Source of the DNA: an uncultured Pelagibacteraceae bacterium
Lineage (GTDB): Bacteria; Pseudomonadota; Alphaproteobacteria; Pelagibacterales; Pelagibacteraceae
Length of the DNA: 64,000 nt
Direction of reading: 5' to 3'
NCBI GenBank assembly: GCA_902594675.1
Contig: CACJNE010000004.1
Coordinates: 37,523 to 101,522 of the forward strand
Under the pieces are notes generated by a model. It was given only the letters and a program-made list of their open reading frames with translations. It ran no database searches and was not told where the DNA came from. The position numbers and the translations under genes are program-made. This document shows positions 22,742-36,962 of the stretch, one piece after another (the stretch's first letter is position 1; each line of letters begins with the position of its first letter).

Positions 22742-24081
22742 TATATATTTAAAAATAATCTCCTTGGGTCCTCAAGATTTTCCTTAACAGTTTTTAGAAA
22801 TGTGACGGACTCTTTTCCATCTATTATTCTATGATCATATGATAATGCTAAATACATTATAGGTTTAATTTTAATTTCACCGTTAACATTAACTGGTCTT
22901 TCTACAATATTATGCATTCCCAAAACACCAGATTGAGGTGGGTTTAAAATAGGAGTTGATAACATTGAACCATAAACTCCACCATTACTAATTGTGAATG
23001 TTCCTCCCTGAAGATCCTCAATTGACAAATTTCCGCTATTGGCTTTTTCTGAAAGTCTTTTAATTTCTTTTTCTATATCAGCAAATGACATTTCGTCCGC
23101 ATTTTTCAAAACTGGTACAACCAATCCTTTATCAGTGCCAACTGCAAAACTTATATTATAATAATTTTTGTAAATAATATCTTCACCCTCAATTTCAGCA
23201 TTTATTGCTGGAAATAATTTTAAGCCAACGATACAGGCTTTTACAAAGAATGACATTAATCCTAGCTTTATTCCAAATCTACTTTTAAAATCTTCTTGGT
23301 TGTCCTTCCTCATCGACATTATACTAGACATATCTACTTCATTAAAAGTTGTTAACATTGCTGCATTTTCTTGCGCTTGTTTAAGTCTTTTAGCTATAGT
23401 TTGTCTTAACCTAGTCATTTTAATTCTCTCTTCTTCACCATATTGAATTCTTCTTTGATTAGGTTGTGGATTTGTTCCCATCAAGCTTAAAAGGTCACCT
23501 TTTAATACTCTACCATCTCTTCCTGTACCTTTAACCTTTTCCACATCAATATTATTTTCAGCAGCAATTTTTCTCACCGCTGGTGAAAGAACAATAGGAT
23601 TAACTTTTGTAGTTTGGTTTGTTTGAACTTCGTCAGTTAGCAGAAGAGGTTCTTCATTAACCTCATCTAAAAGTTCCATTGGCTCTTCTTTGCTAGTTGC
23701 AGAAATTTTATCTAATTTTGGAGTAGGTTTTTTCTCTATTTCTAGATTTATTACATTTGTATTTTCTTCTTTTATTAGATCTTCAGGAATGGTTTCTACT
23801 TCTTTTTCTTGCTTTAAGGATGCTTTTTTCTCTACATTTGATTTCCCTTCAGAAACAGAACCTAGCACTGCCCCAACTTCAACAGTATCTCCATCTTTTG
23901 AGTTAATTTCTGATAAAATTCCACTTAATGGTGATGGAACTTCTAAGTTAACCTTATCGGTCTCAAGTTCGACAATAGCTTCATCTGCTTGAACTGGATC
24001 TCCAACTTTTTTAAGCCATTTAGAAACAGTTGCTTCTGTAATACTCTCACCTAATGCAGGAACTAATATTTTTTCACTCAT
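22741..24081 (-). CDS. sucB: 2-oxoglutarate dehydrogenase E2 (dihydrolipoamide succinyltransferase)
   Basis: Core of the 2-oxoglutarate dehydrogenase complex. The N-terminal lipoyl domain has the lipoylated lysine in [12 protein letters not shown] long acidic/charged linker (about residues 80-165) follows. The E3-binding domain reads [16 protein letters not shown]...[13 protein letters not shown]. The acyltransferase domain ends with the catalytic motif [11 protein letters not shown] place the start at the ATG at 24081 ([13 protein letters not shown]); the track's upstream TTG at 24087 adds only two residues. It overlaps sucA by 8 bp and lpdA by 1 bp. Confidence 0.96.
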   Translation of the reverse strand: MSEKILVPALGESITEATVSKWLKKVGDPVQADEAIVELETDKVNLEVPSPLSGILSEINSKDGDTVEVGAVLGSVSEGKSNVEKKASLKQEKEVETIPEDLIKEENTNVINLEIEKKPTPKLDKISATSKEEPMELLDEVNEEPLLLTDEVQTNQTTKVNPIVLSPAVRKIAAENNIDVEKVKGTGRDGRVLKGDLLSLMGTNPQPNQRRIQYGEEERIKMTRLRQTIAKRLKQAQENAAMLTTFNEVDMSSIMSMRKDNQEDFKSRFGIKLGLMSFFVKACIVGLKLFPAINAEIEGEDIIYKNYYNISFAVGTDKGLVVPVLKNADEMSFADIEKEIKRLSEKANSGNLSIEDLQGGTFTISNGGVYGSMLSTPILNPPQSGVLGMHNIVERPVNVNGEIKIKPIMYLALSYDHRIIDGKESVTFLKTVKENLEDPRRLFLNI

Positions 24082-26974
24082 TATCAAAAACTTTTTTTAT
24101 AATCTCTTCTTGTTCTACCATATGCCTTTTTGCATAGCCAGTTGCGGGAGATGCATCAGGATTTCTTCCTATATAAGAAATATTATTATTTTTAGCTTTA
24201 ATAGTTTCTAATGTCCATTGAATATAATCTCTCACTGAAAACCATGCTCCCATATTTTTTGGTTCTTCTTGGCACCAATAGAATTTAGCATTATTTGAGT
24301 AAGGCTTAAGCTCTTTGACTAAGCTTTTTACGGGAAAAGGATATAATTGTTCTATTCTAAACAAGATCACATCGTCTTTTTTAATTTTTTCTCTAGCAGC
24401 TAATAAGTCAAAATAAACTTTTCCAGAACAAAGAATAACTTTTTTAATTTCTGCAGGTTTTTTTAATTTTATAAAATTTTTAGAATTTTCATTTAGTGCG
24501 TGGTCCCATAAAATTCGGTGAAATGAAGTTTGCTTATTAAAATCCTCAATACTTGAAACACAATATTTATTTCTTAAAAGTGACTTTGGTGTCATTAAAA
24601 CTAAAGGTTTTCTAAAGTCACGATGAATTTGTCTTCTAAGAGCATGGAAGTAATTAGCTGGTGTTGTGCAATTCATCACTTGAAGATTATCATTAGCACA
24701 CAGCTGTAAAAATCTTTCTAATCTTGCAGATGAATGCTCAGGACCCTGACCTTCATATCCATGAGGTAATAACATTACTAAACCAGAGGCTCGCTGCCAT
24801 TTTCTTTCACCTGAAGATATAAATTGATCTATTATAACTTGTGCTCCATTAGCAAAATCACCAAATTGCGCTTCCCAGATTGTTAATGTATTGGGCTCAA
24901 CTAAACTATAACCATACTCAAAACCAAGAACTGCTAACTCCGATAAGAAACTATCTACAATTTCAAATTTCTTTTGATTTTTTGAAATACTGTTTAGAGG
25001 TATATATCTGGTATTATCTAATTGATTACGTAAGACTGAGTGCCTTTGACTAAAAGTTCCTCTTCCAGAATCTTGACCTACAAACCTTACTGGGAAACCC
25101 TCTTCCAACAATGAACCAAAGGCAAGTGCTTCTGCTGATGACCAATCAATATTAAAGCCTTGATCAATTGTTTTTTTTCTGTTTTGAAATATTTTACTAA
25201 TAGTCTTGTGAACAGTAGTTTCTTTAGGAATTATATTTATTTTATCTGATATATTTCTTAACAAATCAGGATCTGCACCTGTAATTCCCTTTTTATCTTT
25301 TCCTTTTTTAGGCTTATAACTCGACCAAGCACCTTCAAACCATTCTATTTTTGGTTTATAATCTTTTGCAGTTTTAAATTGATCATCTAACAAAGTTTTA
25401 AATTTATTAATGTGATTATTTAAATCATTTTCTGAGATTAAATCCTCACCTATAAGTTTTGATCCATAAATTTTGGCAGTGGAAGGATGTGACCTTATTT
25501 TTTTGTACATGAGAGGTTGAGTAAAAGATGGCTCATCTCCCTCATTATGACCAAATCTTCTATAACAAACTAAATCTAAAACCACATCTCTATTAAATTT
25601 AAGCCTGAACTCTGTTGCAATTCTTGATCCATAAACTACAGCCTCTGGATCATCACCGTTAACGTGAATTATTGGCGCTTCAACCATTTTAGCAATATCT
25701 GATGGGTGAGGCGAAGATCTTGCAAATCTTGGACTAGTTGTAAATCCAATTTGGTTATTTACAATTATATGAATTGTTCCACCGGTATTATGCCCTGGTA
25801 AACCAGACATGGCAAAACATTCAGCTACAACACCTTGTCCTGCAAAAGCGGCATCTCCATGAATTAAAATTGGAATAACCTTATTTCTTTTTACATCCTT
25901 GTGAAAAAATTGTTTTGCTCTAGTTTGACCTAAGACAACTGGATTGACTGCCTCTAAATGTGAAGGATTGTCAGTAAGACTTACATGCACTACATTTCCA
26001 TCAAATTCTCTATCGGAAGATGCTCCTAAATGATATTTCACATCACCGGCACTATCTTCCTCTGTATTATTAATTTCACCAGCAAACTCGTTAAATATTC
26101 TCTTATATGATTTTTGTAAGACGTTAGCTAAAACATTTAGTCTTCCCCTGTGGGACATACCAATTTTAACTTCTTTAATATTTGACTGACCACCAATTTT
26201 AATTATTTGCTCTAACGCAGGTATCAAACTTTCACCACCATCTAGACCAAATCTTTTTGATCCCACATATTTTGTGTGTAAAAATTTTTCAAAACCCTCG
26301 GCTTGTATTAATTTGTTTAAGATTGCATTTTTTCCATTTACTGTAAATTTCAAGGCATTTTCATCTTTTTCAACTCTATCACGAAACCATTTTCTCTCTG
26401 TTGGATTTGAAATATGCATATATTCATAACCAATATTTCCACAATAAATTTTTCTTAATACAGAGAGAATTTCTTTTATATTAGAATATTCTTTATTTAA
26501 GACACCATCTAAGTAAATTTTTTTACTATAATCATCTTTTTTAAATCCATAATTTTCAGGATGTAGTTCGTCAAGATACTCACTTTCTCTCATTTCTAAT
26601 GGATCAACTTTTGATAATAAATGACCACGCTGTCTATAAGCTCTAATCAAAGAGACTGCTTTAATGGAATTACTGTTACTTGCAACTATATCGTTTTGAT
26701 CTATTTTTTTATTTTGACTTTCTAGAATTTCAATTTCATTTTCAAGTATTTTACTCTCATCAATTTTATTTTTTCTTGGACTCCAAGATGGTCCATTAAC
26801 CTCTTTAACAATTGAATTAATATCATCACCAATATCAATAAAATATTTTTTCCAACCCTCAGGTAAATTTGGATCATTATTTACATACTTCACATACATT
26901 TGTTCTATAAATGCACTATTTGATTTGTTAAGAAATGAAGTTTTTTTGTATTCTAAATTTTTAGATGACGACAT
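24074..26974 (-). CDS. sucA: 2-oxoglutarate dehydrogenase E1
   Basis: Thiamine-diphosphate enzyme that decarboxylates 2-oxoglutarate and passes the succinyl group to the SucB lipoyl arm. Motifs include an N-terminal [22 protein letters not shown] segment, the TPP/Mg region [15 protein letters not shown] with INNQIGFTT-like [31 protein letters not shown] and the C-terminal [23 protein letters not shown]. 966 aa is full length. It lies 33 bp downstream of sucD and overlaps sucB by 8 bp, giving sucA-sucB-lpdA as one transcription unit. Confidence 0.98.
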   Translation of the reverse strand: MSSSKNLEYKKTSFLNKSNSAFIEQMYVKYVNNDPNLPEGWKKYFIDIGDDINSIVKEVNGPSWSPRKNKIDESKILENEIEILESQNKKIDQNDIVASNSNSIKAVSLIRAYRQRGHLLSKVDPLEMRESEYLDELHPENYGFKKDDYSKKIYLDGVLNKEYSNIKEILSVLRKIYCGNIGYEYMHISNPTERKWFRDRVEKDENALKFTVNGKNAILNKLIQAEGFEKFLHTKYVGSKRFGLDGGESLIPALEQIIKIGGQSNIKEVKIGMSHRGRLNVLANVLQKSYKRIFNEFAGEINNTEEDSAGDVKYHLGASSDREFDGNVVHVSLTDNPSHLEAVNPVVLGQTRAKQFFHKDVKRNKVIPILIHGDAAFAGQGVVAECFAMSGLPGHNTGGTIHIIVNNQIGFTTSPRFARSSPHPSDIAKMVEAPIIHVNGDDPEAVVYGSRIATEFRLKFNRDVVLDLVCYRRFGHNEGDEPSFTQPLMYKKIRSHPSTAKIYGSKLIGEDLISENDLNNHINKFKTLLDDQFKTAKDYKPKIEWFEGAWSSYKPKKGKDKKGITGADPDLLRNISDKINIIPKETTVHKTISKIFQNRKKTIDQGFNIDWSSAEALAFGSLLEEGFPVRFVGQDSGRGTFSQRHSVLRNQLDNTRYIPLNSISKNQKKFEIVDSFLSELAVLGFEYGYSLVEPNTLTIWEAQFGDFANGAQVIIDQFISSGERKWQRASGLVMLLPHGYEGQGPEHSSARLERFLQLCANDNLQVMNCTTPANYFHALRRQIHRDFRKPLVLMTPKSLLRNKYCVSSIEDFNKQTSFHRILWDHALNENSKNFIKLKKPAEIKKVILCSGKVYFDLLAAREKIKKDDVILFRIEQLYPFPVKSLVKELKPYSNNAKFYWCQEEPKNMGAWFSVRDYIQWTLETIKAKNNNISYIGRNPDASPATGYAKRHMVEQEEIIKKVFDNE

Positions 26975-27007
26975 TTTTAAATATAATTATACACGAATAA
27001 GGTGTTA

Positions 27008-27883
27008 TCAATTAGACAATTTATTCAATAGAGTTATTCCAATTTCAGATGGTGATTTTGCCATTGTAATACCAGATTTTTCCATAATTTTAATTTTTTC
27101 ATCAGCGTTACCTTTTCCCCCTGATATTATTGCACCAGCATGACCCATTCTTCTACCAGGTGGTGCTGTAATTCCAGCTACAAATCCCACCATTGGTTTT
27201 TTAATCTTATGATTTTTTATAAATTCAGCGGCTTCTTCTTCAGCAGTTCCTCCGATTTCACCAATCATGACTATAGACTCAGTTTCTTCATCATTTAAAA
27301 ACAGATCTAGACAATCAATAAAATTGGTACCATTTATTGGATCTCCACCTATTCCTATACATGTAGATTGACCGAGGCCATTTTCTGAAGTTTGGGCTAC
27401 AGCTTCGTAAGTTAATGTTCCTGATCTAGAAACAATACCTACTGTTCCTTTTTTATGTATATTTCCAGGCATTATCCCAATTTTACATTCATCAGGAGTT
27501 ATTATACCTGGACAGTTGGGACCAATAAGTCTTGATTTAGAGTTCGAAAGTTTTCTTTTTACTTTTAGCATGTCTAAAACTGGAATTCCCTCACTTATAC
27601 ATACAATCAATTCTATAGAAGAGTCTATTGCCTCTATAATTGCTGAAGCTGCAAATTTTGCAGGAACATAAATCATTGTTGCATTTGCACCTGTCTGATC
27701 TTTAGCTTCTTTAACAGTATTAAATACTGGTCTTTCCAAATGAATTTGACCTCCTTTTTTAGGAGTAACTCCACCAACCAAGTTAGTTCCATACTTAATA
27801 GATTGTTCAGAATGAAAAGTTCCATGAGCGCCAGTGAAACCTTGACAAATTACTTTAGTATCTTTGTTTATTAAGACTGACAT
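27008..27883 (-). CDS. sucD: Succinyl-CoA synthetase alpha subunit
   Basis: Substrate-level phosphorylation step of the TCA cycle. The CoA-binding Rossmann domain starts near [14 protein letters not shown], and the phosphohistidine is in [10 protein letters not shown] (about residue 248). [14 protein letters not shown] and [10 protein letters not shown] are family signatures. 291 aa is normal. Its start codon overlaps the stop of sucC by 1 bp, and sucA follows 33 bp downstream. Identification is certain. Confidence 0.98.
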   Translation of the reverse strand: MSVLINKDTKVICQGFTGAHGTFHSEQSIKYGTNLVGGVTPKKGGQIHLERPVFNTVKEAKDQTGANATMIYVPAKFAASAIIEAIDSSIELIVCISEGIPVLDMLKVKRKLSNSKSRLIGPNCPGIITPDECKIGIMPGNIHKKGTVGIVSRSGTLTYEAVAQTSENGLGQSTCIGIGGDPINGTNFIDCLDLFLNDEETESIVMIGEIGGTAEEEAAEFIKNHKIKKPMVGFVAGITAPPGRRMGHAGAIISGGKGNADEKIKIMEKSGITMAKSPSEIGITLLNKLSN

Positions 27884-29043
27884 TATTTTATAGCCTCGAC
27901 TATTTTTTTTGCTGCATCAGATAAATCATTTGCGGAAATTATCTCTAATCCTGAATTATCTAAAATTTTTTTTCCCTCTTTGAAATTTGTGCCTGCTAGT
28001 CTCACTACTAAAGGAACTTTAATTTTAATTTCTTTTGCTGCATCTACAACGCCTTGTGCAAGTACGTCACATCTCATTATTCCTCCAAAAATATTTATTA
28101 GTATTCCTTTTACATTTTTGTCAGATAAGATAATTTTAAATGCTGCTGAAACTTTTTCTTTAGAGGCACCACCACCTACATCTAAAAAATTTGCAGGCTC
28201 TTCTCCATATAATTTAATAATATCCATGGTGGCCATTGCTAATCCAGCACCATTTACCATACATCCTATATTTCCGTCCAATTTAATATATGCGAGATCA
28301 TGTTTGCTTGCTTCAATTTCAGTTTCTTCTTCTTCATTAAAATCTCTTAGTTTCTGAATTTCCGGATGTTTAAATAATGCATTTTCGTCAAAAGTCATCT
28401 TTGCATCCAAACACACAATTTTGTTTTTTTTGGTTAAAATTAGAGGATTTATCTCTACTAAATTTGCATCTGTATCAATGAACATTTTGTAAATTGATTT
28501 TATTAAATTGATTGCTTGTTTACTTGCATCGTTGTCTAAATCAAAAATTTTAATAATTTTGTTACAGTATTCCTCTGAAATACTTTCATTAAAATCTACT
28601 TTAGTAGTAATTATTTTATCTGGTGATTTTTCAGCAACTTCCTCAATATTCATTCCACCCTGATAGCTGGAAATAAATGCAATTTTCGCGGAAGCTCTAT
28701 CAACAAGACAAGACAGATAGAATTCTTTTTCTATTTCTGATGCAGTTTCAACATACAATCTTTTCACCTCTCTTCCTAAGGGTCCAGTTTGATGGGTAAC
28801 CAATGTTTTACCAAACAATTTTTTCGCTTCCTCTTCCAAAAGAGTAATATTATCAACAATTTTTACTCCTCCAGCCTTTCCTCTACCTCCTGCATGAATT
28901 TGAGCTTTTAATACATACTTATCGGCTTTGAGATTTTTTACTTTTTCAATTAATTCATTTACATTAAGAGCATAAACGCCTTCGGGTACAACCGCGCCAT
29001 ACTTTTTAAGTATTTCTTTTGCCTGGTGCTCGTGGATATTCAT
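27883..29043 (-). CDS. sucC: Succinyl-CoA synthetase beta subunit
   Basis: ATP-grasp subunit that binds succinate and nucleotide. It starts [17 protein letters not shown], has the ATP-grasp segment [18 protein letters not shown], the Mg-binding LVEINPLIL, and the C-terminal [30 protein letters not shown] plus [11 protein letters not shown] motif. 386 aa is typical. It abuts mdh upstream and overlaps sucD by 1 bp. The nucleotide (ATP or GTP) cannot be assigned by eye. Confidence 0.98.
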   Translation of the reverse strand: MNIHEHQAKEILKKYGAVVPEGVYALNVNELIEKVKNLKADKYVLKAQIHAGGRGKAGGVKIVDNITLLEEEAKKLFGKTLVTHQTGPLGREVKRLYVETASEIEKEFYLSCLVDRASAKIAFISSYQGGMNIEEVAEKSPDKIITTKVDFNESISEEYCNKIIKIFDLDNDASKQAINLIKSIYKMFIDTDANLVEINPLILTKKNKIVCLDAKMTFDENALFKHPEIQKLRDFNEEEETEIEASKHDLAYIKLDGNIGCMVNGAGLAMATMDIIKLYGEEPANFLDVGGGASKEKVSAAFKIILSDKNVKGILINIFGGIMRCDVLAQGVVDAAKEIKIKVPLVVRLAGTNFKEGKKILDNSGLEIISANDLSDAAKKIVEAIK

Positions 29044-31504
<2,461 letters not shown>

Positions 31505-31528
31505 GATTGAAATTATTTAATTAAGTAA

Positions 31529-32299
31529 TCAAGCTGTTGCAAGCATTTTCTTTATCTCTGCAATAGCTTTTGCAGGATTTAAGCCCTTAGGGCAAGCATT
31601 TGTACAATTCAAGATAGTATGACATCTATAAAGTTTAAGCTCGTCAGCAACTTTTTTAAGTCTTTCTTTTCTGTCCTCGTCTCTACTATCAATTATCCAC
31701 CTGTAAGCTTGAAGTAAAACTGCAGGACCTAAATATTTTTCACCATTCCACCAATAACTTGGGCAGGATGTTGAACAGCATGCACACATTATACACTCAT
31801 ATAAACCATCTAATTTTGCTCTATCCTCTTTTGTCTGAATGTTTTCTTTGTCATTTATTTTTGTTGTTTTTAGCCAAGGTTCAACTGACTCGTATTGTTT
31901 ATAAAGAGTACTTAAGTCTCCAATTAAATCTTTTAAGACTTTTAAATGTGGTAATGGATAAATATCGATATCTCCATCTAATTCAGAATGAGATTTGGTA
32001 CACGCTAGACCATTCTTTCCATTCATATTCATTGCACATGATCCACATACTCCATGAGCACATGATCTTCTATATGCAATAGACGGATCAATTTCATTTT
32101 TGATTTTATTTAAAATATCTAAAACTTTAGAAGAGCAATTATCCATATCAACTTCATAAGTATCAATTCTTGGATTTTCATTTTTAGATGGATCCCATCT
32201 ATAAACATTTACTTTTCTTATATTTTTTGATCCTGTTTTGTCTTTGTAATATTGACCTTTTTTTATTTTTGAATTTGACGGTAAATTAAACTGTACCAT
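31529..32299 (-). CDS. sdhB: Succinate dehydrogenase iron-sulfur subunit
   Basis: Carries electrons from the SdhA flavin to quinone through 2Fe-2S, 4Fe-4S and 3Fe-4S clusters. Cysteine motifs are visible: [12 protein letters not shown] with a later C for the 2Fe-2S cluster, [11 protein letters not shown], and [17 protein letters not shown] for the other two clusters. 256 aa is normal. It is the last of sdhCDAB, with its start overlapping the sdhA stop by 1 bp. All cluster ligands appear intact, in contrast to the missing heme ligands of the anchors. Confidence 0.98.
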   Translation of the reverse strand: MVQFNLPSNSKIKKGQYYKDKTGSKNIRKVNVYRWDPSKNENPRIDTYEVDMDNCSSKVLDILNKIKNEIDPSIAYRRSCAHGVCGSCAMNMNGKNGLACTKSHSELDGDIDIYPLPHLKVLKDLIGDLSTLYKQYESVEPWLKTTKINDKENIQTKEDRAKLDGLYECIMCACCSTSCPSYWWNGEKYLGPAVLLQAYRWIIDSRDEDRKERLKKVADELKLYRCHTILNCTNACPKGLNPAKAIAEIKKMLATA

Positions 32300-34074
32300 T
32301 AATATACTCTTTCCTGTGGAGGAAAATATTGTACATCATTAGTTAGTGTTGATCTATGAACTGGTCTATAATTTATTTTTGTTTTAGAGCCATTACACCA
32401 TGAGAGAGTATGTTGCATATAATTTTCATCATCTCTTTTCGGAAAGTCTTCTCTTGCATGTGCCCCTCTACTTTCTTTTCTGTGATAAGCTGAGTCCATA
32501 GTAGTAATCGCTTGTCTAATTAAGTTATCGAATTCTAAAGTTTCGACTAGATCTGTATTAAATATTAATGATTTATCTTTTACAGATAAAGATTCCATGC
32601 CCTCAAAAGGTTTTCTTATTTCATCAACACCTTCCTTTAATGTCTTTTCACTTCTAAATACAGCACATTTAGACTGCATCGTTTTTTGCATTGATAGTCT
32701 AAGTTCAGATGTAGGATTAGAACCTTGAGAGTTTCTAAGTTTATCAAATCTATCTAAACATCTATCAGTCTCACTTTTATCGATTTCGTCATGTTTCATT
32801 CCTGGTTTTACAAGTTCTGCTGCTCTTTTTGCAGCTGCTCTTCCAAAAACTACAAGATCAATTAATGAGTTTGAGCCCAATCTATTAGCACCATGAACAG
32901 ATACACATGCAGCTTCTCCGATCGCCATTAAACCAGGAACAGTTTTCTCCGATCCATTAACTGTTAGAACTTCGGCCTTATAGTTTGTTGGTATTCCTCC
33001 CATGTTGTAATGCACAGTTGGAACAACTGGTATTGGCTCCTTAGTTACATCTACGTTAGCAAATAATTTAGAAGCTTCAGAAATACCTGGTAATCTTTCT
33101 TCTATAACTTTAGGGTCTAAGTGATCTATATGAAGATGAACATGATCTTGTTCTTTTCCTATACCTCTACCTTCATTTATTTCTACCGCAATTGATCTAC
33201 TTACTACGTCTCTTGATGCTAAATCTTTTGCTTTTGGTGCGTAACGCTCCATAAATCTTTCACCTTTTGAATTTACTAAATAACCTCCTTCACCTCTAAC
33301 ACCTTCTGAAATTAAAGTTCCATGGCCGTATATGCCAGTTGGGTGAAATTGTACAAATTCCATGTCTTGTAAAGGCAAACCAGCTCTTAAAACCATCGCA
33401 TTACCATCTCCAGTACAAGTATGAGCAGAAGTAGCTGAGTAATATACTTTTCCATACCCTCCTGTTGCAATAATTGTAATGTGAGATCTGAATCTGTGTA
33501 TGGTTCCATCGTTAAGGTTCCAAGCAATTAAACCTTTGCATGCTCCATCTTTCATTATTAAATCTAAAGCAAAGTACTCAATAAAAAATTCTGTATTGTG
33601 TTTCAGGGCTTGACCATACAAAGTATGAAGTATCGCATGACCTGTTCTATCAGCAGCCGCACATGTTCTCTGGACTGTCTCGTTCCCATAATTTTTTGTC
33701 ATACCTCCAAAAGGTCTTTGATAGATTTTTCCATCCTCTGTTCTACTAAAAGGAACTCCATACTTTTCTAATTCTAGCACCGCTGCTGGAGCCTCTTTAC
33801 ATAAATATTCTATTGAGTCCTGGTCTCCCAACCAATCTGCACCTTTAACTGTATCATACATGTGCCATCGCCAGTCATCCTCACCCATATTTCCTAACGC
33901 TGCAGAAATACCTCCTTGTGCAGCAGAAGTATGACTTCTTGTGGGAAATACTTTTGACACACAGGCTGTTTTTAGACCAGCTTCACTTAGGCCAACTGCA
34001 GCTCTTAAACCTGAGCCACCAGCACCCAAGACAACTACATCATATTCATGATCAATTATTTTGTACGAACTCAT
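32299..34074 (-). CDS. sdhA: Succinate dehydrogenase flavoprotein subunit
   Basis: Oxidises succinate to fumarate through covalently bound FAD, facing the cytoplasm. FAD-binding [17 protein letters not shown], the FAD-linked histidine in [11 protein letters not shown], the active-site region [21 protein letters not shown], and the C-terminal [20 protein letters not shown] are present. 591 aa is normal. It follows sdhD by 2 bp. Identification is certain. Confidence 0.99.
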   Translation of the reverse strand: MSSYKIIDHEYDVVVLGAGGSGLRAAVGLSEAGLKTACVSKVFPTRSHTSAAQGGISAALGNMGEDDWRWHMYDTVKGADWLGDQDSIEYLCKEAPAAVLELEKYGVPFSRTEDGKIYQRPFGGMTKNYGNETVQRTCAAADRTGHAILHTLYGQALKHNTEFFIEYFALDLIMKDGACKGLIAWNLNDGTIHRFRSHITIIATGGYGKVYYSATSAHTCTGDGNAMVLRAGLPLQDMEFVQFHPTGIYGHGTLISEGVRGEGGYLVNSKGERFMERYAPKAKDLASRDVVSRSIAVEINEGRGIGKEQDHVHLHIDHLDPKVIEERLPGISEASKLFANVDVTKEPIPVVPTVHYNMGGIPTNYKAEVLTVNGSEKTVPGLMAIGEAACVSVHGANRLGSNSLIDLVVFGRAAAKRAAELVKPGMKHDEIDKSETDRCLDRFDKLRNSQGSNPTSELRLSMQKTMQSKCAVFRSEKTLKEGVDEIRKPFEGMESLSVKDKSLIFNTDLVETLEFDNLIRQAITTMDSAYHRKESRGAHAREDFPKRDDENYMQHTLSWCNGSKTKINYRPVHRSTLTNDVQYFPPQERVY

Positions 34075-34076
34075 AA

Positions 34077-34400
34077 CTATAAATTAAATACTAAGATAAT
34101 AATTAATAATGGAAATACTATAGCAAAGATATTTAAGGTTTTATTTGCGGCATTTTTGATATTTTTGTGTTCAATATAATCTTCAAAAACCTCGCTTATG
34201 CTTAGTGCAGAGAAAAAATATGCAAAAATCAAAAACATGCTAAATAATAATTTGGATGGCTGTGAAGATATAAATGTTAGAACCTCATTATAGCTTTTGT
34301 CATAAATAGAAGCCAAACTCATTGCAAACCATATCATTAAAGGTATTAAAATTGCTGAACTTACTTTTAAAAACAACCATTTCTTAGTTACAGATCCCAT
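34077..34400 (-). CDS. sdhD: Succinate dehydrogenase membrane anchor SdhD, lacking the heme-ligand histidine
   Basis: Membrane anchor with three hydrophobic helices (about residues 12-33, 50-72 and 87-106). The family landmark EDY (E. coli Asp82-Tyr83, with Tyr83 at the quinone) is present in [10 protein letters not shown]. Counting 11 residues back from that Asp, where E. coli has heme ligand His71, this protein has Phe in the run AYFFSALS. The only histidine in the protein is after EDYIE, outside that position. 107 aa is a normal size. It overlaps sdhC by 1 bp. The assignment rests on position and EDY, so it is slightly less certain than SdhA/B. Confidence 0.88.
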   Translation of the reverse strand: MGSVTKKWLFLKVSSAILIPLMIWFAMSLASIYDKSYNEVLTFISSQPSKLLFSMFLIFAYFFSALSISEVFEDYIEHKNIKNAANKTLNIFAIVFPLLIIILVFNL

Positions 34401-34783
34401 TATATTATTAACCTTCCGATAGCATAAATTGAAACTGATATAGGAAAAGAGCCAATCAAAACAATCAATCCAGATATTTTTGTAGTTTTGGGTTCAAAAC
34501 CATATCCTAAGTCCATTAACAAATGCCTTATCTCACTTAGAACTTGAAATGTGAAAGACCAGATTATTCCAATACAAATAAATTTACCGAAAAAAGAGGA
34601 CAAAAAAGAACTTGTGTGTTCATAATAAACCTCACCCAATAATAATGAGGCTATCCATAAACCTATTAAAGTAACAGCAAAAAAATTTATTATACCAGTT
34701 ATCCGATGTGATATTGAAACCAATGAGGAAATGTGCCAGTTATAAATCTGTATATGTGGTGATATTGGATTTTTATCTTCCAT
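34400..34783 (-). CDS. sdhC: Succinate dehydrogenase cytochrome b556-type subunit SdhC, lacking the heme-ligand histidine
   Basis: Membrane anchor forming the quinone site with SdhD. It starts with the family motif SPHIQIYNW and has SISHRITG, matching the E. coli Ser27-His30-Arg31 quinone-site segment. Three hydrophobic helices follow. The second signature SEIRHLLMDLGYG aligns with E. coli GIRHMMMDFGYL; seven residues before that RH histidine, where E. coli has heme ligand His84, the codon is CAA (Gln). 127 aa is normal. It is the first sdh gene and overlaps the end of asd by 11 bp. Confidence 0.93.
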   Translation of the reverse strand: MEDKNPISPHIQIYNWHISSLVSISHRITGIINFFAVTLIGLWIASLLLGEVYYEHTSSFLSSFFGKFICIGIIWSFTFQVLSEIRHLLMDLGYGFEPKTTKISGLIVLIGSFPISVSIYAIGRLII

Positions 34784-35783
34784 AAAAATCTTTTTCTATT
34801 AAAGCTTCAGCAATTTCAACAGCATTAAGTGCTGCACCTTTTAATAAATTATCTGATACTATCCACATATTAATTGAATTAGGTTGTGAAGAGTCATCAC
34901 GAATTCTTGATACAAATGTCTCAAATTTATCCTCAGCCTCAACTGGAGTGATGTATCCACCATCTTTATGTTCATCAACCACTTTGCATCCTGGAGATGA
35001 TGATAAAACAGTTTTTACTTCTTCTAAGTTATGTTTCTTATTAAATTCTACATTCACACTTATTGAGTGAGATACAAGAACAGGAATTCTTACACAAGTA
35101 GATGTAATATTAATTTTATTATCTAAAATTTTTTTCACTTCATCATGATTTTTTTGCTCCTCTTTTGTACTTCCATTTTCAAGAAAGCTATCGATATGTG
35201 GTATTGCATTGAAAGCTATCTGCTTAGTAAAGTTTTTAGACTGGACATTTTTGTTTTCCAATACTTCTTTTGTTTGAGATATCAGTTCATCCATGCCAGC
35301 TTTTCCTGCGCCTGATACTGACTGGTAAGTAGATGCAACTATTCTTTTGACATTATATAAATCGTGTAAAGGTTTAAGAGCTACAACTATTGGAATTACA
35401 GAGCAATTAGCATTTGCTATAATATTTTTATTTTTAAATTTTGGTAATTTTTTTGAATTTACTTCAGGTACAATTAAAGGAATTTCAGGATCTTTTCTAA
35501 AAAATTTTGAATTATCTATAACGATTGTTTTTTCAGCAGCTATTGGCGCCCATTTTTCAGCTATTGCTGATCCAGCTGCAAAAAATGCTATTTTTACTTT
35601 TGAAAAATCAAACTCCTCTAGGTTTATTACTGTATGTTCGTTGCCTAAAAAATGTATTTTTTTTCCAGCACTATTTGGGGAAGCAACTAAGTAAGCTTTG
35701 GTTAGAGGAAAATTTTTTTTTTCCAAAACTTCAATTAATTTTCGACCTACGTTTCCAGTTGCACCAACTATTGCTATATTCAT
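34773..35783 (-). CDS. asd: Aspartate-semialdehyde dehydrogenase
   Basis: NADPH-dependent reduction of aspartyl phosphate, the branch point to lysine/diaminopimelate, threonine and methionine. NADP loop IAIVGATGNVGRKLIEVL, the catalytic cysteine in ANANCSVIPIV, the glutamine/substrate region STYQSVSGAGKAGMDEL, and RIPVLVSHSISVNVE are present. 336 aa is normal. It lies 18 bp after dmdA and overlaps sdhC by 11 bp. Together with dapF and metX elsewhere in the window it serves the aspartate family. Confidence 0.96.
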   Translation of the reverse strand: MNIAIVGATGNVGRKLIEVLEKKNFPLTKAYLVASPNSAGKKIHFLGNEHTVINLEEFDFSKVKIAFFAAGSAIAEKWAPIAAEKTIVIDNSKFFRKDPEIPLIVPEVNSKKLPKFKNKNIIANANCSVIPIVVALKPLHDLYNVKRIVASTYQSVSGAGKAGMDELISQTKEVLENKNVQSKNFTKQIAFNAIPHIDSFLENGSTKEEQKNHDEVKKILDNKINITSTCVRIPVLVSHSISVNVEFNKKHNLEEVKTVLSSSPGCKVVDEHKDGGYITPVEAEDKFETFVSRIRDDSSQPNSINMWIVSDNLLKGAALNAVEIAEALIEKDFYGR

Positions 35784-35801
35784 GATATTTAGAGTTTTAT
35801 A

Positions 35802-36911
35802 CTAAATGAAAGGTAAATCACAAACTTTTCCATCAAAATGATTACCATTTATATTGATTTTGAAGGATTTCGACTCCTCAAAGTGAGGTTTATTTATCAT
35901 TGCTATTCCAATAACTTGGCCGAATGTTGGATTATAACATCCGGATCTTAATTCTCCAATTAATTGATTATTTTCATCAATTAAATCCATTGAACCAGTA
36001 ACATTTATTTCCTTAGTATCAATTTTCACTCCCATCAATTTTTTTTTAATTCCTTCTGATTTTATTTTCTTTAATTTTTCTTTACCTAAAAAATCTACGT
36101 CACTGTCAATATTGATATATTTATCAAATCCACATTCATATGGATTGTCTCCATTGTCCATGTCATTTCCATGTGAAAGTAAACCACTCTCAATACGTTC
36201 AATTAAATTTGGCCCACCTGGTTTAATATTAAATTCTTTACCAATTTCAAAAAGGTGATCGTATAGTTTTAAACCTGACTCGTTGTGTTCCATATAAATT
36301 TCATAGCCACCTTGTTTTGACCATCCAGATTTTGCAATAAGATGTTTATCTCCGCCAAATTCAAAATAATCAAAGCCAAAAAATTTTAAATTTACAATTT
36401 TTTCTCCAAAAACTTTTTCCATTAATTGGAATGATTTTGGTCCTTGCACTGCCATTATGTCAACATCGGGTTCAGAAATTTTTACATCAAATTTGTTTCC
36501 AATCGCTAATCCTTTGGCAAATAGAATTACATCTGAGTCAGCTAAAGAAATCCACCATCTATTTTCATTTAGTCTTAAGACTACAGGATCATTAATTAAA
36601 CCTGCATTATCATCAATGATTGGGCAGTAATAACATCTTCCATCTTTAGATTTTGATAAATCTCTACAAGTCATTAGTTGAACTAATTTAGCAGAATCCT
36701 TACCAGAAATTTCAACTTGTCTTTCAGCGGCAACATCCCAAATTTGAACATGCTCTTTCAAGTGATGATAAGCATCTTCTACAGAACCAAATGCTGCTGG
36801 CAACAACATATGATTATAAATGGTGTAAGCAGTCACACCTTGTTTCTCGATTCTAGAGGTATACGGTGTTCCTCTTAGTCTTCTTGATTTTGCTATTAAA
36901 AAGTTTTTCAT
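35802..36911 (-). CDS. dmdA: Dimethylsulfoniopropionate demethylase
   Basis: Transfers a methyl group from DMSP to tetrahydrofolate, giving 3-methylmercaptopropionate; GcvT/aminomethyltransferase fold, cytoplasmic. The sequence (start [20 protein letters not shown], then [23 protein letters not shown] and [18 protein letters not shown]) matches what I know of the Pelagibacter enzyme, and the 369-aa length agrees. The spacing from the upstream acyl-CoA ligase is 51 bp; asd is 18 bp downstream. The adjacent ligase and acyl-CoA dehydrogenase fit the demethylation pathway. A generic GcvT-like protein is unlikely given the strong resemblance. Confidence 0.95.
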   Translation of the reverse strand: MKNFLIAKSRRLRGTPYTSRIEKQGVTAYTIYNHMLLPAAFGSVEDAYHHLKEHVQIWDVAAERQVEISGKDSAKLVQLMTCRDLSKSKDGRCYYCPIIDDNAGLINDPVVLRLNENRWWISLADSDVILFAKGLAIGNKFDVKISEPDVDIMAVQGPKSFQLMEKVFGEKIVNLKFFGFDYFEFGGDKHLIAKSGWSKQGGYEIYMEHNESGLKLYDHLFEIGKEFNIKPGGPNLIERIESGLLSHGNDMDNGDNPYECGFDKYINIDSDVDFLGKEKLKKIKSEGIKKKLMGVKIDTKEINVTGSMDLIDENNQLIGELRSGCYNPTFGQVIGIAMINKPHFEESKSFKININGNHFDGKVCDLPFI

Positions 36912-36962
36912 TTATTTTCCCGCATTACTGTCATCTTATTCCAATTTTGTAAAGAAACTATA

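Noticed and set aside
24082-24087. TTG start of sucB two codons upstream
   Set aside because: The ATG at 24081 gives the canonical E2 start [13 protein letters not shown]; the upstream TTG adds no conserved residue.
27980-28357. 125-aa ORF antisense to sucC
   Set aside because: Serine/proline/alanine-rich product typical of an opposite-strand shadow; sucC itself is certain.
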